Positions 30,329 through 39,064 of a stretch of DNA of 39,064 nt are shown one piece after another. Both the position numbers and the translations under genes were made by a program. Source of the DNA: Acidovorax sp. CCYZU-2555 (GTDB lineage Bacteria > Pseudomonadota > Gammaproteobacteria > Burkholderiales > Burkholderiaceae_C); contig NZ_JAHCDD010000056.1 of NCBI RefSeq assembly GCF_018413525.1, positions 1-39,064 on the forward strand, given 5' to 3'. The notes below the pieces were generated by a model. It worked only from the letters and a program-made list of their open reading frames with translations, was not told where the DNA came from and ran no database searches. Within the stretch, counting starts at the first letter, position 1, and every line of letters starts with the position of its first letter.

Positions 30329-30368
30329 TGTCGCACTGCGACATATTTGAAACGCCAATATGTTTCAA
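30329..30368. promoter_or_regulatory. Probable upstream activator dyads (PrpR-type)
   Basis: Two inverted repeats lie 65-119 bp upstream of the -24/-12 element. The first is TGTCGCA-C-TGCGACA (30329-30343), perfect over 7-bp arms. The second is TTGAAAC-N8-GTTTCAA (30347-30353 with 30362-30368), also perfect. TGCGACAT occurs twice in direct orientation, at the first dyad and just past the second. They overlap the start of the activator gene, so binding could also control its own expression. Confidence 0.65.
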
Positions 30369-30374
30369 TGCGAC

Positions 30375-32339
<1,965 letters not shown>

Positions 32340-32403
32340 CCCGCCACCACATGGTTGAAGCAGAGGTCCTGTTTGAGACCAGCGAAAGCCTGTGAATTGA
32401 CCC

Positions 32404-34353
32404 TCAGGTCGGCTGACCGGGCAGCGGCAATCGCACTTCCACGCAGGTCTGACCAGGGCGCGACTGCAGTTGCAGTGTTCCGAAGACGCGCTCGACGCGC
32501 GTCTGCATGCTGCTCATGCCTATGCTGAGGCCGCCGCGCAGCACGCTGTCGACATCCAGGCCCACACCGTCATCCTCGACCCGCAGCACCAGCGTCCAGG
32601 CATCGGGCTGCGAGAGATGCACGCACACTTTCTGCGCTTGGCTGTGCTTGAGCACATTGGTCAGTGCCTCTTCGAGCACCCGCATCAGCGTCAGGCAGTA
32701 CGCGGCCGGAGGAACGGCTGCGCGCCAAAGCGCCGGCGTGTGCCAGTCGCAGGCAATGCCCAGTTCATCGAACAGCGGAATGAAGCGATTGCGCACCGGC
32801 GCACCCCAGTCGATGGGCGTTTCGGGGGCGCTGAGTCCCGGGCTGGCGCTGGTGTCTATGAGCTGGCTCAGGTCATCGCGCAGCAGCTTGAGGATGGAAA
32901 GCATCTGTGCGGGTGGCAGCGCATCGTCGCTTTGCTCGACCAAGGCCATCGAGCGCACCAGCGTCGCGCCCAGGCCGTCATGCAGGTCGTGGGCGATGGC
33001 CAGACGTTCCTGCAGGCGGGTGTTGTCCAGCGCCAGCGCGTGCTCGCGCTGCAGGTTGCTGCGCAACTCGGTCTGCGCGGTGGCGACGGCGCCGCGCAGT
33101 TCATCGCTGAAAAGCGCGATGCGCTGGGTATTGCGCGCGATGCGCAAGCCCATCAATGCCGCCATGACCAGGCTGGTGATCACCGCGACATAACCGATGA
33201 GCGTGGGATCGTTGGGGCGAATGTTGGCGTTCACCAGCCAACCGTGAATGCACACGCCGAGGAAAATGAGCAGACATGCGGCCAACAGACGGTCTTCGAC
33301 GCGCGGCCCGCGCCAATGGCGAGCGACGCCCCACAGGCAACTGCACACATAAAGCAGCGTGCAAAGCACGCCCACCGCCGCCAACGCCAGTTCGAGCTGA
33401 TAAGGCCCTGCCAGCCAGACCAGGGCCGCGAGCACGATGACGGCCGGCCACGCCACTTTCAGCACCAGCCCCAGCAGCACGGTCACAGGCGAATCGGCCC
33501 GCGCCGCGGCGGCGTCGGCCGCGCCATCGAGAGCGCCGAAATGCCGAATGAACTGAATGAAGCAAAGCACATGCAGCAGCAGCGCGCAGGCGTTGGCGCG
33601 CGCCAGGGTCAAGGTCTCGGCAAAAGGCCAGGGCGAGGTCGCCAGCATATTGACGATGAACAGCGACCAGAACAGATTCGTCAGCGCAAACCAGCCGTAG
33701 GCCCGCTGGCCGCGGTGGAACAACCAGATGAAGGCAAAGATGCAAGCGGCGATGGCCGATATCATCAGGTTGATAAAGAAAACCGTGCGCCATTCCCAGT
33801 GCTGCTGCGCCTGATGCGCGGCAATGGCCGCGGGGTCGCCCAGGTGCACCGGCCCCAGGCCCGGAGACAGCGACGGCAGTCCTATCACCCGCACCCAAAT
33901 CGACGGCGTGGCCGCGCCCACCAGCGACGCCGGCAACAGCCACTGGCGCGGCATGTTCCAGCTGCGCGACAAGGGTTCGTGCAAATGCGCATCGCGCCAA
34001 AGCAAGGCGTCGCCCACAAACAGCTCGCCAGTCATATTGATTCTGTCCACGGCCAGCGCCACCGGGGTGTCCAGACAACCAGCCGCAGGGTCCCGGTGCC
34101 AGTCAATGCGATACCAGACACTGCCTCCGTGTCTGGGCCAGCGCTGCGACCAGCTGTGAGGCAAGCTGACGGTTTCCCAACCGGTCGTTGGACGCTGCCC
34201 TTCGGACTCCGGGGCTTCGCGCGCCGCCTGCACGGCGACGATTTCCGCGTTGCAGTCGGTCAAGGCGTGGGCTGTGGCAGCGGCGGAGAATGCCAGGCAT
34301 GCGACGAGCAGCAGCGCATTCCAGATTGCGATGAATGGGGTGCGGGCGCTCAT
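32404..34353 (-). CDS. Membrane sensor histidine kinase (UhpB/NarX class)
   Basis: About 649 residues. A signal or first membrane helix (FIAIWNALLLVACLAFSA) is followed by a periplasmic domain (about residues 30-200) with the jelly-roll-like pattern of 7TMR-DISM extracellular modules, then about seven membrane helices (about 205-410). The cytoplasmic part has a HisKA_3 domain with RLAIAHDLHDGLGATLV (phospho-His probably His458) and an ATPase with EEALTNVLKHSQA and EDDGVGLD. 7TMR-DISM domains often bind carbohydrates. Its start overlaps the stop of the response-regulator gene by four bases, so regulator and kinase are coupled with the regulator first. The signal is unknown. Confidence 0.9.
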   Translation of the reverse strand: MSARTPFIAIWNALLLVACLAFSAAATAHALTDCNAEIVAVQAAREAPESEGQRPTTGWETVSLPHSWSQRWPRHGGSVWYRIDWHRDPAAGCLDTPVALAVDRINMTGELFVGDALLWRDAHLHEPLSRSWNMPRQWLLPASLVGAATPSIWVRVIGLPSLSPGLGPVHLGDPAAIAAHQAQQHWEWRTVFFINLMISAIAACIFAFIWLFHRGQRAYGWFALTNLFWSLFIVNMLATSPWPFAETLTLARANACALLLHVLCFIQFIRHFGALDGAADAAAARADSPVTVLLGLVLKVAWPAVIVLAALVWLAGPYQLELALAAVGVLCTLLYVCSCLWGVARHWRGPRVEDRLLAACLLIFLGVCIHGWLVNANIRPNDPTLIGYVAVITSLVMAALMGLRIARNTQRIALFSDELRGAVATAQTELRSNLQREHALALDNTRLQERLAIAHDLHDGLGATLVRSMALVEQSDDALPPAQMLSILKLLRDDLSQLIDTSASPGLSAPETPIDWGAPVRNRFIPLFDELGIACDWHTPALWRAAVPPAAYCLTLMRVLEEALTNVLKHSQAQKVCVHLSQPDAWTLVLRVEDDGVGLDVDSVLRGGLSIGMSSMQTRVERVFGTLQLQSRPGQTCVEVRLPLPGQPT

Positions 34354-35078
34354 TCGCTGAGCAGGCCGCGCACGCGGGCGGTCTGCACGGCGCGAATGCG
34401 CGAGGTCACGGCAAGCTTGCGGTAGATATTGCGCACATGGCTGGCAATCGTCGCGGGCGACAGGCAAAGGCATTCGGCAATTTCCCGGTTGACCAGCCCT
34501 TCGGCGACGAATTGGAGAATCTGCAACTCGCGCGCGCTCAGCACATGGTCCGGCTGTTTGGCGGCTTCGACCGGCTCGGTCGGCTCGACGGCTTCGGCGG
34601 CACTGATGGTCGCGGGGTACAGCTCGTCAATGATGCGCCGTGCCAAAAAAGGATCGATGGGCGTTCCGCCGCGCAGGATGCTGCGTATCGCCAACGATAC
34701 CTCCAAATCGTCGCGCTCCTTGAGCACATAGCCCGATGCGCCGGCGCGCAGGGCGTTCAGAATGGCCTCGCCCGAATTCCACGCGGAGATGACGAGGATG
34801 CCGATGTCGGCATAGGTTTCGCGCAATTGCGCAATCACTTCCAGCCCGCTGCCGTCGGGCAGGCCCAGATCCACCAGCGCCAGCCCGACCTCATGCTGTG
34901 CGAGCTGATCGCTGGCCTGTGCCAGCGAATCCGCCAGCAGCAAGTGCTTGCGTTCATAGCCATGCTGCACCAGGATGTTTTCGATGCGCGTTCGCGTGCG
35001 CAATTCGTTTTCCACGATGAGCACTGGGGAAGGCAGCGTCGCAATGGCAGGCAGGTGAAGTGGAATTTCTTTGGACAT
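34350..35078 (-). CDS. NarL/LuxR-type response regulator
   Basis: A 242-residue regulator. The receiver domain spans about residues 17-130, with phospho-acceptor Asp70 in ALVDLGLPDGSG and the switch region VISAWNSGEAI. The acidic pair that holds Mg2+ reads Glu23-Asn24, one carboxylate fewer than usual. The C-terminal LuxR HTH is LSARELQILQFVAEGLVNREIAECLCLSPATIASHVRNIYRKL. The linker between the domains is unusually Ala/Glu/Pro-rich. The ATG at 35078 gives a protein that starts just before the receiver. It is coupled to the kinase that follows. The divergent small gene at 35421 is a possible target. Confidence 0.92.
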   Translation of the reverse strand: MSKEIPLHLPAIATLPSPVLIVENELRTRTRIENILVQHGYERKHLLLADSLAQASDQLAQHEVGLALVDLGLPDGSGLEVIAQLRETYADIGILVISAWNSGEAILNALRAGASGYVLKERDDLEVSLAIRSILRGGTPIDPFLARRIIDELYPATISAAEAVEPTEPVEAAKQPDHVLSARELQILQFVAEGLVNREIAECLCLSPATIASHVRNIYRKLAVTSRIRAVQTARVRGLLSE

Positions 35079-35420
35079 GGAAAAGCAATGAGGAGCCGGG
35101 CACCCCGGCAGGCGAGCCTGAAGTGTGCATCCACGCTCAGGGCTGCAAGCGACGCAGGACGGAAAAATGACAGGCCAAAGCCCCCGCCTTGCGTTATGAC
35201 AGATCCGTGCCGGTTTGCTGCAAGAGAGACTATGCAGATGAATGGAACTTTTGACCATCATCCAAAAAGAGGATATTGCGTATTCAAGGGCGTTCCCGGC
35301 AACGCCAATTGTCGGGCCATCAGGCTATGGATAAACCCGATTTTCAATCGCCAGCCGCCCTGCCAGACTCTGGACCAACTGCGCGGCGCATCTTTGCCTG
35401 CCGACTCCAGAAAGAGATGC
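35079..35420. other. 342-base divergent intergenic region
   Basis: It lies between the response regulator (-) and a small conserved gene (+). A candidate + strand promoter is TTGACC (35251-35256), 17 bp, TATTGC (35274-35279). Just downstream, at the expected 5' end of the transcript, is the perfect hairpin GGCGTT-CCCGGC-AACGCC (35289-35306), leaving a leader of about 130 bases. No RNA family or other gene was recognised. Confidence 0.45.
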
Positions 35421-35858
35421 ATGCCACTGATCAAAACGCCGTCCGGACACCAAGCGCTCAAGGAGCGCCAGGGCATCACCCTGCGCCAGCGCTCGGCTTT
35501 CATCCTGTTCGACGGCAAGCGCAGCACGGCCGAAGTGCTGGCCGCGACGGCGGCAATGGGCATCACGCAGCAGGATGTGCAGTCCATGCTGGACCAGGGC
35601 TTGCTGGAGCCCGGCCCCGACAGCTTGCCGCCGCCAGCAGATGCGCCCGCCAGCGACCGTTCCGACCAGGAGCGTTACCAGGCGGCCTATCTGATTGCCA
35701 CGGAGATCACGGGCAGCCTGGGCTTGCGTGGTTTCCGGCTGAATCTGTCGGTCGAGAGCGTGAGCGGCTTCGACGGACTCGTGGCGCTGGCGCCCAAGAT
35801 CCGCGAGGCGGTGGGCGATGCCCGATACGAACGCCTCAGGCAGGCGCTGTTTGCCTGA
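35421..35858 (+). CDS. Small conserved hypothetical protein, possible winged-helix fold
   Basis: A 145-residue soluble protein. The first half (LKERQGITLRQRSAFILFDGKRSTAEVLAATAAMGITQQDVQSMLDQGLLEPG) reads like a small winged-helix or degenerate DNA-binding module. The Pro/Ala linker near residues 78-90 joins it to a helical C-terminus (YQAAYLIATEITGSLGLRGFRLNLSVESVSGFDGLVALAPKIREAVG). AGAAAGAGA lies before the ATG at 35421. I do not know a named family. It is divergent from a response-regulator gene, which suggests a role in, or control by, that two-component system (inference). Confidence 0.75.
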   Translation: MPLIKTPSGHQALKERQGITLRQRSAFILFDGKRSTAEVLAATAAMGITQQDVQSMLDQGLLEPGPDSLPPPADAPASDRSDQERYQAAYLIATEITGSLGLRGFRLNLSVESVSGFDGLVALAPKIREAVGDARYERLRQALFA

Positions 35859-35924
35859 TAGGGACGGGGCTTGCCGCTCTTGCGACGGCATTGCGCACCC
35901 GCGCAAAATGCCGAACTTGCTCGC

Positions 35925-36761
35925 TCAGACCAGCGCCGCGCCAGACGGGTCGCCAAACACCGGTGTTGAAGCGGTGGCCACCTGGCCGCTGGCCCCCAGT
36001 CCCAATGCCGCGCGCAGCGTCAAGCCTGCGCCGTCAGCGGCGTAGGCCGTGGACTGCGCCCATGCCAGCACGCTCTGCAGATCGCCCTCGCCCAGCACCA
36101 GGCGCAGGCCCGCAGCCGCATAGGCGTTGCCGCTCACCGACTGCAGCGCCAGATCGACGCCCCGCAGATCGCCGCCCTCCCCGCCTTGGGCCTGCAGCAG
36201 CAACAGCGGCGGCTTGGACGCCCCATCGGTGGGCAGCGTCAACGGCCCGCCGATATGCGCGTAGGCCGGATCGGCAATGCGCACAATGCGCTGCGCGTCG
36301 ACGTATCGACCCGCGTGTGTGTCGCCGATGATCGCGTCCAGCGGCCACGAATCCCATAGCGACGACACCAGGCGCAGATAGTCGGCGGCCGACGCAGCGT
36401 CCGTTGCGCGCGCAAACCAGGCATCCGTCTGCGCGTCGGCATGCAGGCCGATTCCGATGCGCGCGCCATGCAGCGCGCTCAGCGTAGACACGGTGCGCGC
36501 GATATTGATCGGATGCTGGCGTGCGGGGTCGACCCGCACCACGACGCGGCTGCGGCGCGTGAACGCCAGCAGGAAGGCCGCGAACACCGTGCCGTCCTTG
36601 GCGTGGCTTGCGGGCGTGGCGAAGCCGACCGAAAACGCCGCCACCGGTAGCTGGTCCAGCGCCCGGCCCAAGGCCGCGGCGCGCTCGCCGCCCGCGGCCA
36701 GCACAGCCGTCGCGGCCTCCAGCGCAGGGCCCGACAGGTCGAGAATGATGCGCTCGCTCAT
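35925..36761 (-). CDS. Short luciferase-like (LLM) flavin oxidoreductase homologue
   Basis: A 278-residue protein with the luciferase-like TIM-barrel pattern in part: VVVRVDPARQHPINIARTVSTLSALHGARIGIGLHADAQT, then YLRLVSSLWDSWPLDAIIGDTHAGRYVDAQRI, and a C-terminus GDLQSVLAWAQSTAYAADGAGLTL that matches the usual late LLM region. It is shorter than the 330-450 residues of active LLM monooxygenases and lacks a clear C-terminal extension, so it may be a partner subunit or a reduced enzyme. Its ATG overlaps the stop of the NtaA-type gene by four bases. It is last in a three-gene flavin module likely to act on organosulfur or amine compounds. Confidence 0.78.
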   Translation of the reverse strand: MSERIILDLSGPALEAATAVLAAGGERAAALGRALDQLPVAAFSVGFATPASHAKDGTVFAAFLLAFTRRSRVVVRVDPARQHPINIARTVSTLSALHGARIGIGLHADAQTDAWFARATDAASAADYLRLVSSLWDSWPLDAIIGDTHAGRYVDAQRIVRIADPAYAHIGGPLTLPTDGASKPPLLLLQAQGGEGGDLRGVDLALQSVSGNAYAAAGLRLVLGEGDLQSVLAWAQSTAYAADGAGLTLRAALGLGASGQVATASTPVFGDPSGAALV

Positions 36762-38023
36762 GGCTGCAACTCCTTGATTCGTTGGGCAAACGGAATGTCC
36801 GCGGGCTCCTGCGCCACCAGTCCGCGCTGGCGCAGCACCGGAATGGCATGGGCGACGAACTCCTTGAGTCCCAGCGGATTGGCATCGAACAGCAGGTTGA
36901 AGCCGTCGGCCGCGCCGCCGCGCTGCCACTGCGCGACCACATCGGCGAACTGCTCGGGCGTGCCGACGAAGAACTGGTGACCGAAGCCCGAGAAATGCCG
37001 CACCAGCTGCTGCACCGTGAGCCCATGGGCCACGCCATAGGCGGTGATCGATTTGCGAAAGCCCACCGAGCCGCGCTCGCTGGAGCCCGCCAGCTGCTCC
37101 AGCGCCGCGGCCGGGGCCGAGAGATCGAAGCGGTCGGCGTCTATGTCCAGCAGGCTGGCAAAGCGGCGCAGCACATAGCCTTCGGGCCCCAGGCCGTGCA
37201 CCAGCTGAAAGCGCGCTTCGGCCTCGGCTTGCGTGGAGCCGATCACCAGATGCACGCCGGGCAGCACCACGGGTGGGCGGCGGCCCAGTTCGCGCGCCAT
37301 GGCGTGCAGCTCGGCGCGGTTGCGGCGCGCGGCCTCGAACACGGTTTCGGCCGAGAACACGGCGTCGGCGCTGCCCGCGGCCAGCCGCCGGCCCTGCTCC
37401 GAGCCTCCAGCCTGCACGATCAGCGGCGATATCTCGCGCGCAAAGCGCGCCGCGGTGTCCCCCGTGCGCAGCGCGGCGCGGCCCAGGTCATAGTTGAACA
37501 AGGGCCCCGCATGGTGCAAGTCCTTGCCTGCGCGCACCGCGTCCAGATAGGCGTGATAGACGTCGAGGAATTCGCTGGCGCGCGCATAGCGGTCTTCGCG
37601 TTCGGGCGCCTTCTCGAGCGGAAAGTCGCGCAGCGACAGCTGCGGCACGCCCGTCACCACGTTCCAGCCGAAGCGGCCTTGCGACAGCAGGTTGTAGTCG
37701 AGCAGGCGCTCGGCCAGCTCGATGGGGTCGTTGGAGCTGGTGGAGACGGTGGCGATCACGCCCAGGCGGCTGGTTTCGGCCAGCACCACGCCCAGCGCGG
37801 CCAGCGGCTCGACCATGCGGTTGGGCCGTATGGCCGGGTTGGCCGACAGGCCGGGCATGTCGGCCAGGAAGATGCCGTCGAGGCCGCCGTCTTCGGCGGT
37901 GCGCGCCACATCGCGCCAGAAGGCCGCGCCCAGATTGTCGAGTGCGCCCGTGCCGGGCGCGCGCCAGGCGCCGGCATCGGCGCCGAAGTCGTAGATGTTG
38001 GCGTTGAGAACGAAGCCGGTCAC
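36758..38023 (-). CDS. NtaA/SnaA/DszA-family FMN-dependent monooxygenase
   Basis: A 421-residue luciferase-like monooxygenase. Landmarks are DVARTAEDGGLDGIFLADMPG, VVLAETSRLGVIATVSTSSNDPIELAERLLDYNLLSQGRFGWNVVT, RYARASEFLDVYHAYLDA and SPLIVQAGGSEQGRRLAAGSADAVFS, all typical of the DszA/NtaA clade, and a C-terminus VGTPEQFADVVAQWQRGGAADGFNLLFD. It uses FMNH2 from a separate reductase. The start is the GTG at 38023, which overlaps the stop of the acyl-CoA-dehydrogenase-like gene by four bases (GTGA). Sulfone, sulfonate or amine oxidation are the options; the SfnB/DszC-like neighbour favours a sulfur substrate. Confidence 0.9.
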   Translation of the reverse strand: MTGFVLNANIYDFGADAGAWRAPGTGALDNLGAAFWRDVARTAEDGGLDGIFLADMPGLSANPAIRPNRMVEPLAALGVVLAETSRLGVIATVSTSSNDPIELAERLLDYNLLSQGRFGWNVVTGVPQLSLRDFPLEKAPEREDRYARASEFLDVYHAYLDAVRAGKDLHHAGPLFNYDLGRAALRTGDTAARFAREISPLIVQAGGSEQGRRLAAGSADAVFSAETVFEAARRNRAELHAMARELGRRPPVVLPGVHLVIGSTQAEAEARFQLVHGLGPEGYVLRRFASLLDIDADRFDLSAPAAALEQLAGSSERGSVGFRKSITAYGVAHGLTVQQLVRHFSGFGHQFFVGTPEQFADVVAQWQRGGAADGFNLLFDANPLGLKEFVAHAIPVLRQRGLVAQEPADIPFAQRIKELQP

Positions 38024-39064
38024 AGCGCCGACTCCTTGGGCGTGCCCACGAACCACACGTCGGGCAGGGCCACGCCGTTGAGCGCTTCATGGCCCAGCAC
38101 GCGCGCCTTCTGCGGCGAAGGATTGTGCGAGGCGATGGTGCGCGCATTGCGCCAGTGCCGGTCGAAACCGCGGCTGGCCACAACCATGGAGCCGCCGCCC
38201 ACGTCGAACAGCGACTGCGCGGCGTCCAGGATCAGCGAAGGCAGCACCACCTGCAGCTGGGTGACGCTGCGGTGGGCGTCACGGAACGGGTCGCCCGCGC
38301 CTGCGGGCGCGCTGGCTGCCGCCTGCAGCTCGCGCGCCGCTGAACGCAGCGCCATCAAGGCCGTGCCGGCCACGGCCGACAGCCGGCCGACGATCTGCTG
38401 CACCACGGGGTCCTGCGCGGGCGTGGCCGCTGCCGCATGGCTGAAGTGGCGCGTGCGGCCGTCGAGCCAGGCCACGGAATCTTCGAAAGCACGAATCGCT
38501 ATGCCGGTCAGCGTGGCCAGGTGGGTGATCTGCGCCATCGCATCCTGGCGCGCCGAAGGCGCGGCGTCGGCCGGCGAGCGCAGGCGCACGCGCGCTGGCT
38601 CGACACGCACGTTCTCGAAGCGCATCGAGCCGCTCATGGTCAGGCGCTGGCCCACGCCGTCCCAATCGTCGACGACCACCACGCCCGGTGCGTCGCGCGC
38701 CACGGTGGCGATCACATGCCGGCCTTGCGCGTCCGCCGCGAACACCTGCACCCAGTGCGCGTAGCCCGCGCCCGTGGTGTAGAACTTGGCGCCGTTGAGG
38801 CGCAGCTCGCCGTCTGCATCAGTGGCCAGCCGCGTCTGCACGCTGCCGACCTCGACACTGCCGATCTCGGTCGTCGCCGCGCCGATGATGCGTCCGGCCG
38901 CGATTTCCGCGGTCAGGAAAGCGTCTCGCGCCGCGGCGGGCGCGTTCACCAATTGCTCCACGGCGAGGAAATGCGAGCGCAGGCTCTGGGCCGCGCTCGA
39001 GTCGGCGCGCGCCAGCGCCACCAGCAGGTCGACCGCTTGCGGGTACGAGAAGCCCAGGCCGCCG
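38020..39064 (-). CDS. Acyl-CoA dehydrogenase-fold flavin monooxygenase (SfnB/DszC-like), 5' end cut
   Basis: The frame is open to the right edge (GGLGFSYPQAVDLLVALARADSSAAQSL), so roughly the first 60-80 residues are missing. Visible landmarks are RLNGAKFYTTGAGYAHWVQVFA, where dehydrogenases have the flavin loop, VVVDDWDGVGQRLTMSGSMRFENVRV, and late SHNPSPQKARVLGHEALNG, which is common in SfnB and DszC monooxygenases. These enzymes use the acyl-CoA dehydrogenase fold with reduced flavin to oxygenate sulfur compounds. It is the first visible gene of a tightly overlapping trio with two LLM flavin oxygenases. A plain acyl-CoA dehydrogenase is less likely given those neighbours and the lack of an obvious catalytic Glu segment. 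Confidence 0.88.
   Translation of the reverse strand, partial: GGLGFSYPQAVDLLVALARADSSAAQSLRSHFLAVEQLVNAPAAARDAFLTAEIAAGRIIGAATTEIGSVEVGSVQTRLATDADGELRLNGAKFYTTGAGYAHWVQVFAADAQGRHVIATVARDAPGVVVVDDWDGVGQRLTMSGSMRFENVRVEPARVRLRSPADAAPSARQDAMAQITHLATLTGIAIRAFEDSVAWLDGRTRHFSHAAAATPAQDPVVQQIVGRLSAVAGTALMALRSAARELQAAASAPAGAGDPFRDAHRSVTQLQVVLPSLILDAAQSLFDVGGGSMVVASRGFDRHWRNARTIASHNPSPQKARVLGHEALNGVALPDVWFVGTPKESAL

Noticed and set aside
32470-34425. Long + strand frame opposite the histidine kinase gene
   Set aside because: Gln/His/Arg-rich shadow of a kinase with intact H, N and G boxes on the other strand.

Overview
The window is high-GC, densely coded bacterial DNA. Eight tripartite-tricarboxylate-transporter (TTT) type solute-binding proteins of the Bug/TctC family lie within 39 kb. 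Together with the mix of sulfonate, CoA-thioester and metal-resistance genes, this points to a betaproteobacterium of the order Burkholderiales, probably Comamonadaceae or Alcaligenaceae. That placement is inferred from gene content only. I see no rRNA, tRNA, CRISPR array or insertion sequence.

Left part (1-8865, + strand). Three tandem Bug genes (the first cut by the window edge) are followed by a CorA magnesium channel. Next is a sulfide/persulfide-type ArsR repressor (BigR/SqrR class, with its Cys pair intact), translationally coupled to two half-size YeeE/YedE sulfur transport subunits (PmpA/PmpB). A Zn/Cd/Pb P-type ATPase follows, with a MerR-type operator-promoter but no MerR gene nearby. 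Then comes a two-gene nucleotidyltransferase (MNT) plus HEPN-like pair preceded by four regularly spaced CCC-N6-GGG elements.

Middle part (9170-19778). An M20 glutamate-carboxypeptidase-like gene is followed by another Bug gene. On the - strand is a three-gene DUF2239/GIY-YIG/MarR unit with a promoter that predicts a leaderless mRNA. Next is a nearly complete sulfolactate catabolic cluster (suyR, suyA, suyB, Bug gene, slcC, comC), which should racemise sulfolactate through sulfopyruvate and cleave the (R)-form to pyruvate and sulfite. Small proteins follow, including a coupled SH3-like gene pair.

Right part (19894-39064). DNA polymerase II sits behind a perfect CTGT-N8-ACAG LexA box. A HipA-family kinase with a fused DNA-binding domain (HipH/YjjJ type) faces it. 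Then a - strand catabolic operon encodes a class III CoA-transferase, an HMG-CoA-lyase-like enzyme, a Bug protein, an isocitrate-lyase/PEP-mutase family lyase and a second Bug protein. It starts from a canonical sigma-54 promoter with a consensus IHF site and upstream dyads, and it is divergent from a PrpR-type sigma-54 activator. A NarL/UhpB-type two-component system, a small conserved protein, and a coupled three-gene flavin monooxygenase module of the SfnB/DszC and NtaA/DszA type (cut by the right edge) finish the window.

Sulfur is a recurring theme: sulfide sensing and transport, sulfolactate breakdown and probable organosulfur monooxygenation. So is Bug-mediated capture of organic acids, although no TctA or TctB membrane subunit is encoded here. 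The least explained elements are the MNT/HEPN pair with its operator array, the substrate of the sigma-54 operon, and the leaderless DUF2239 unit.
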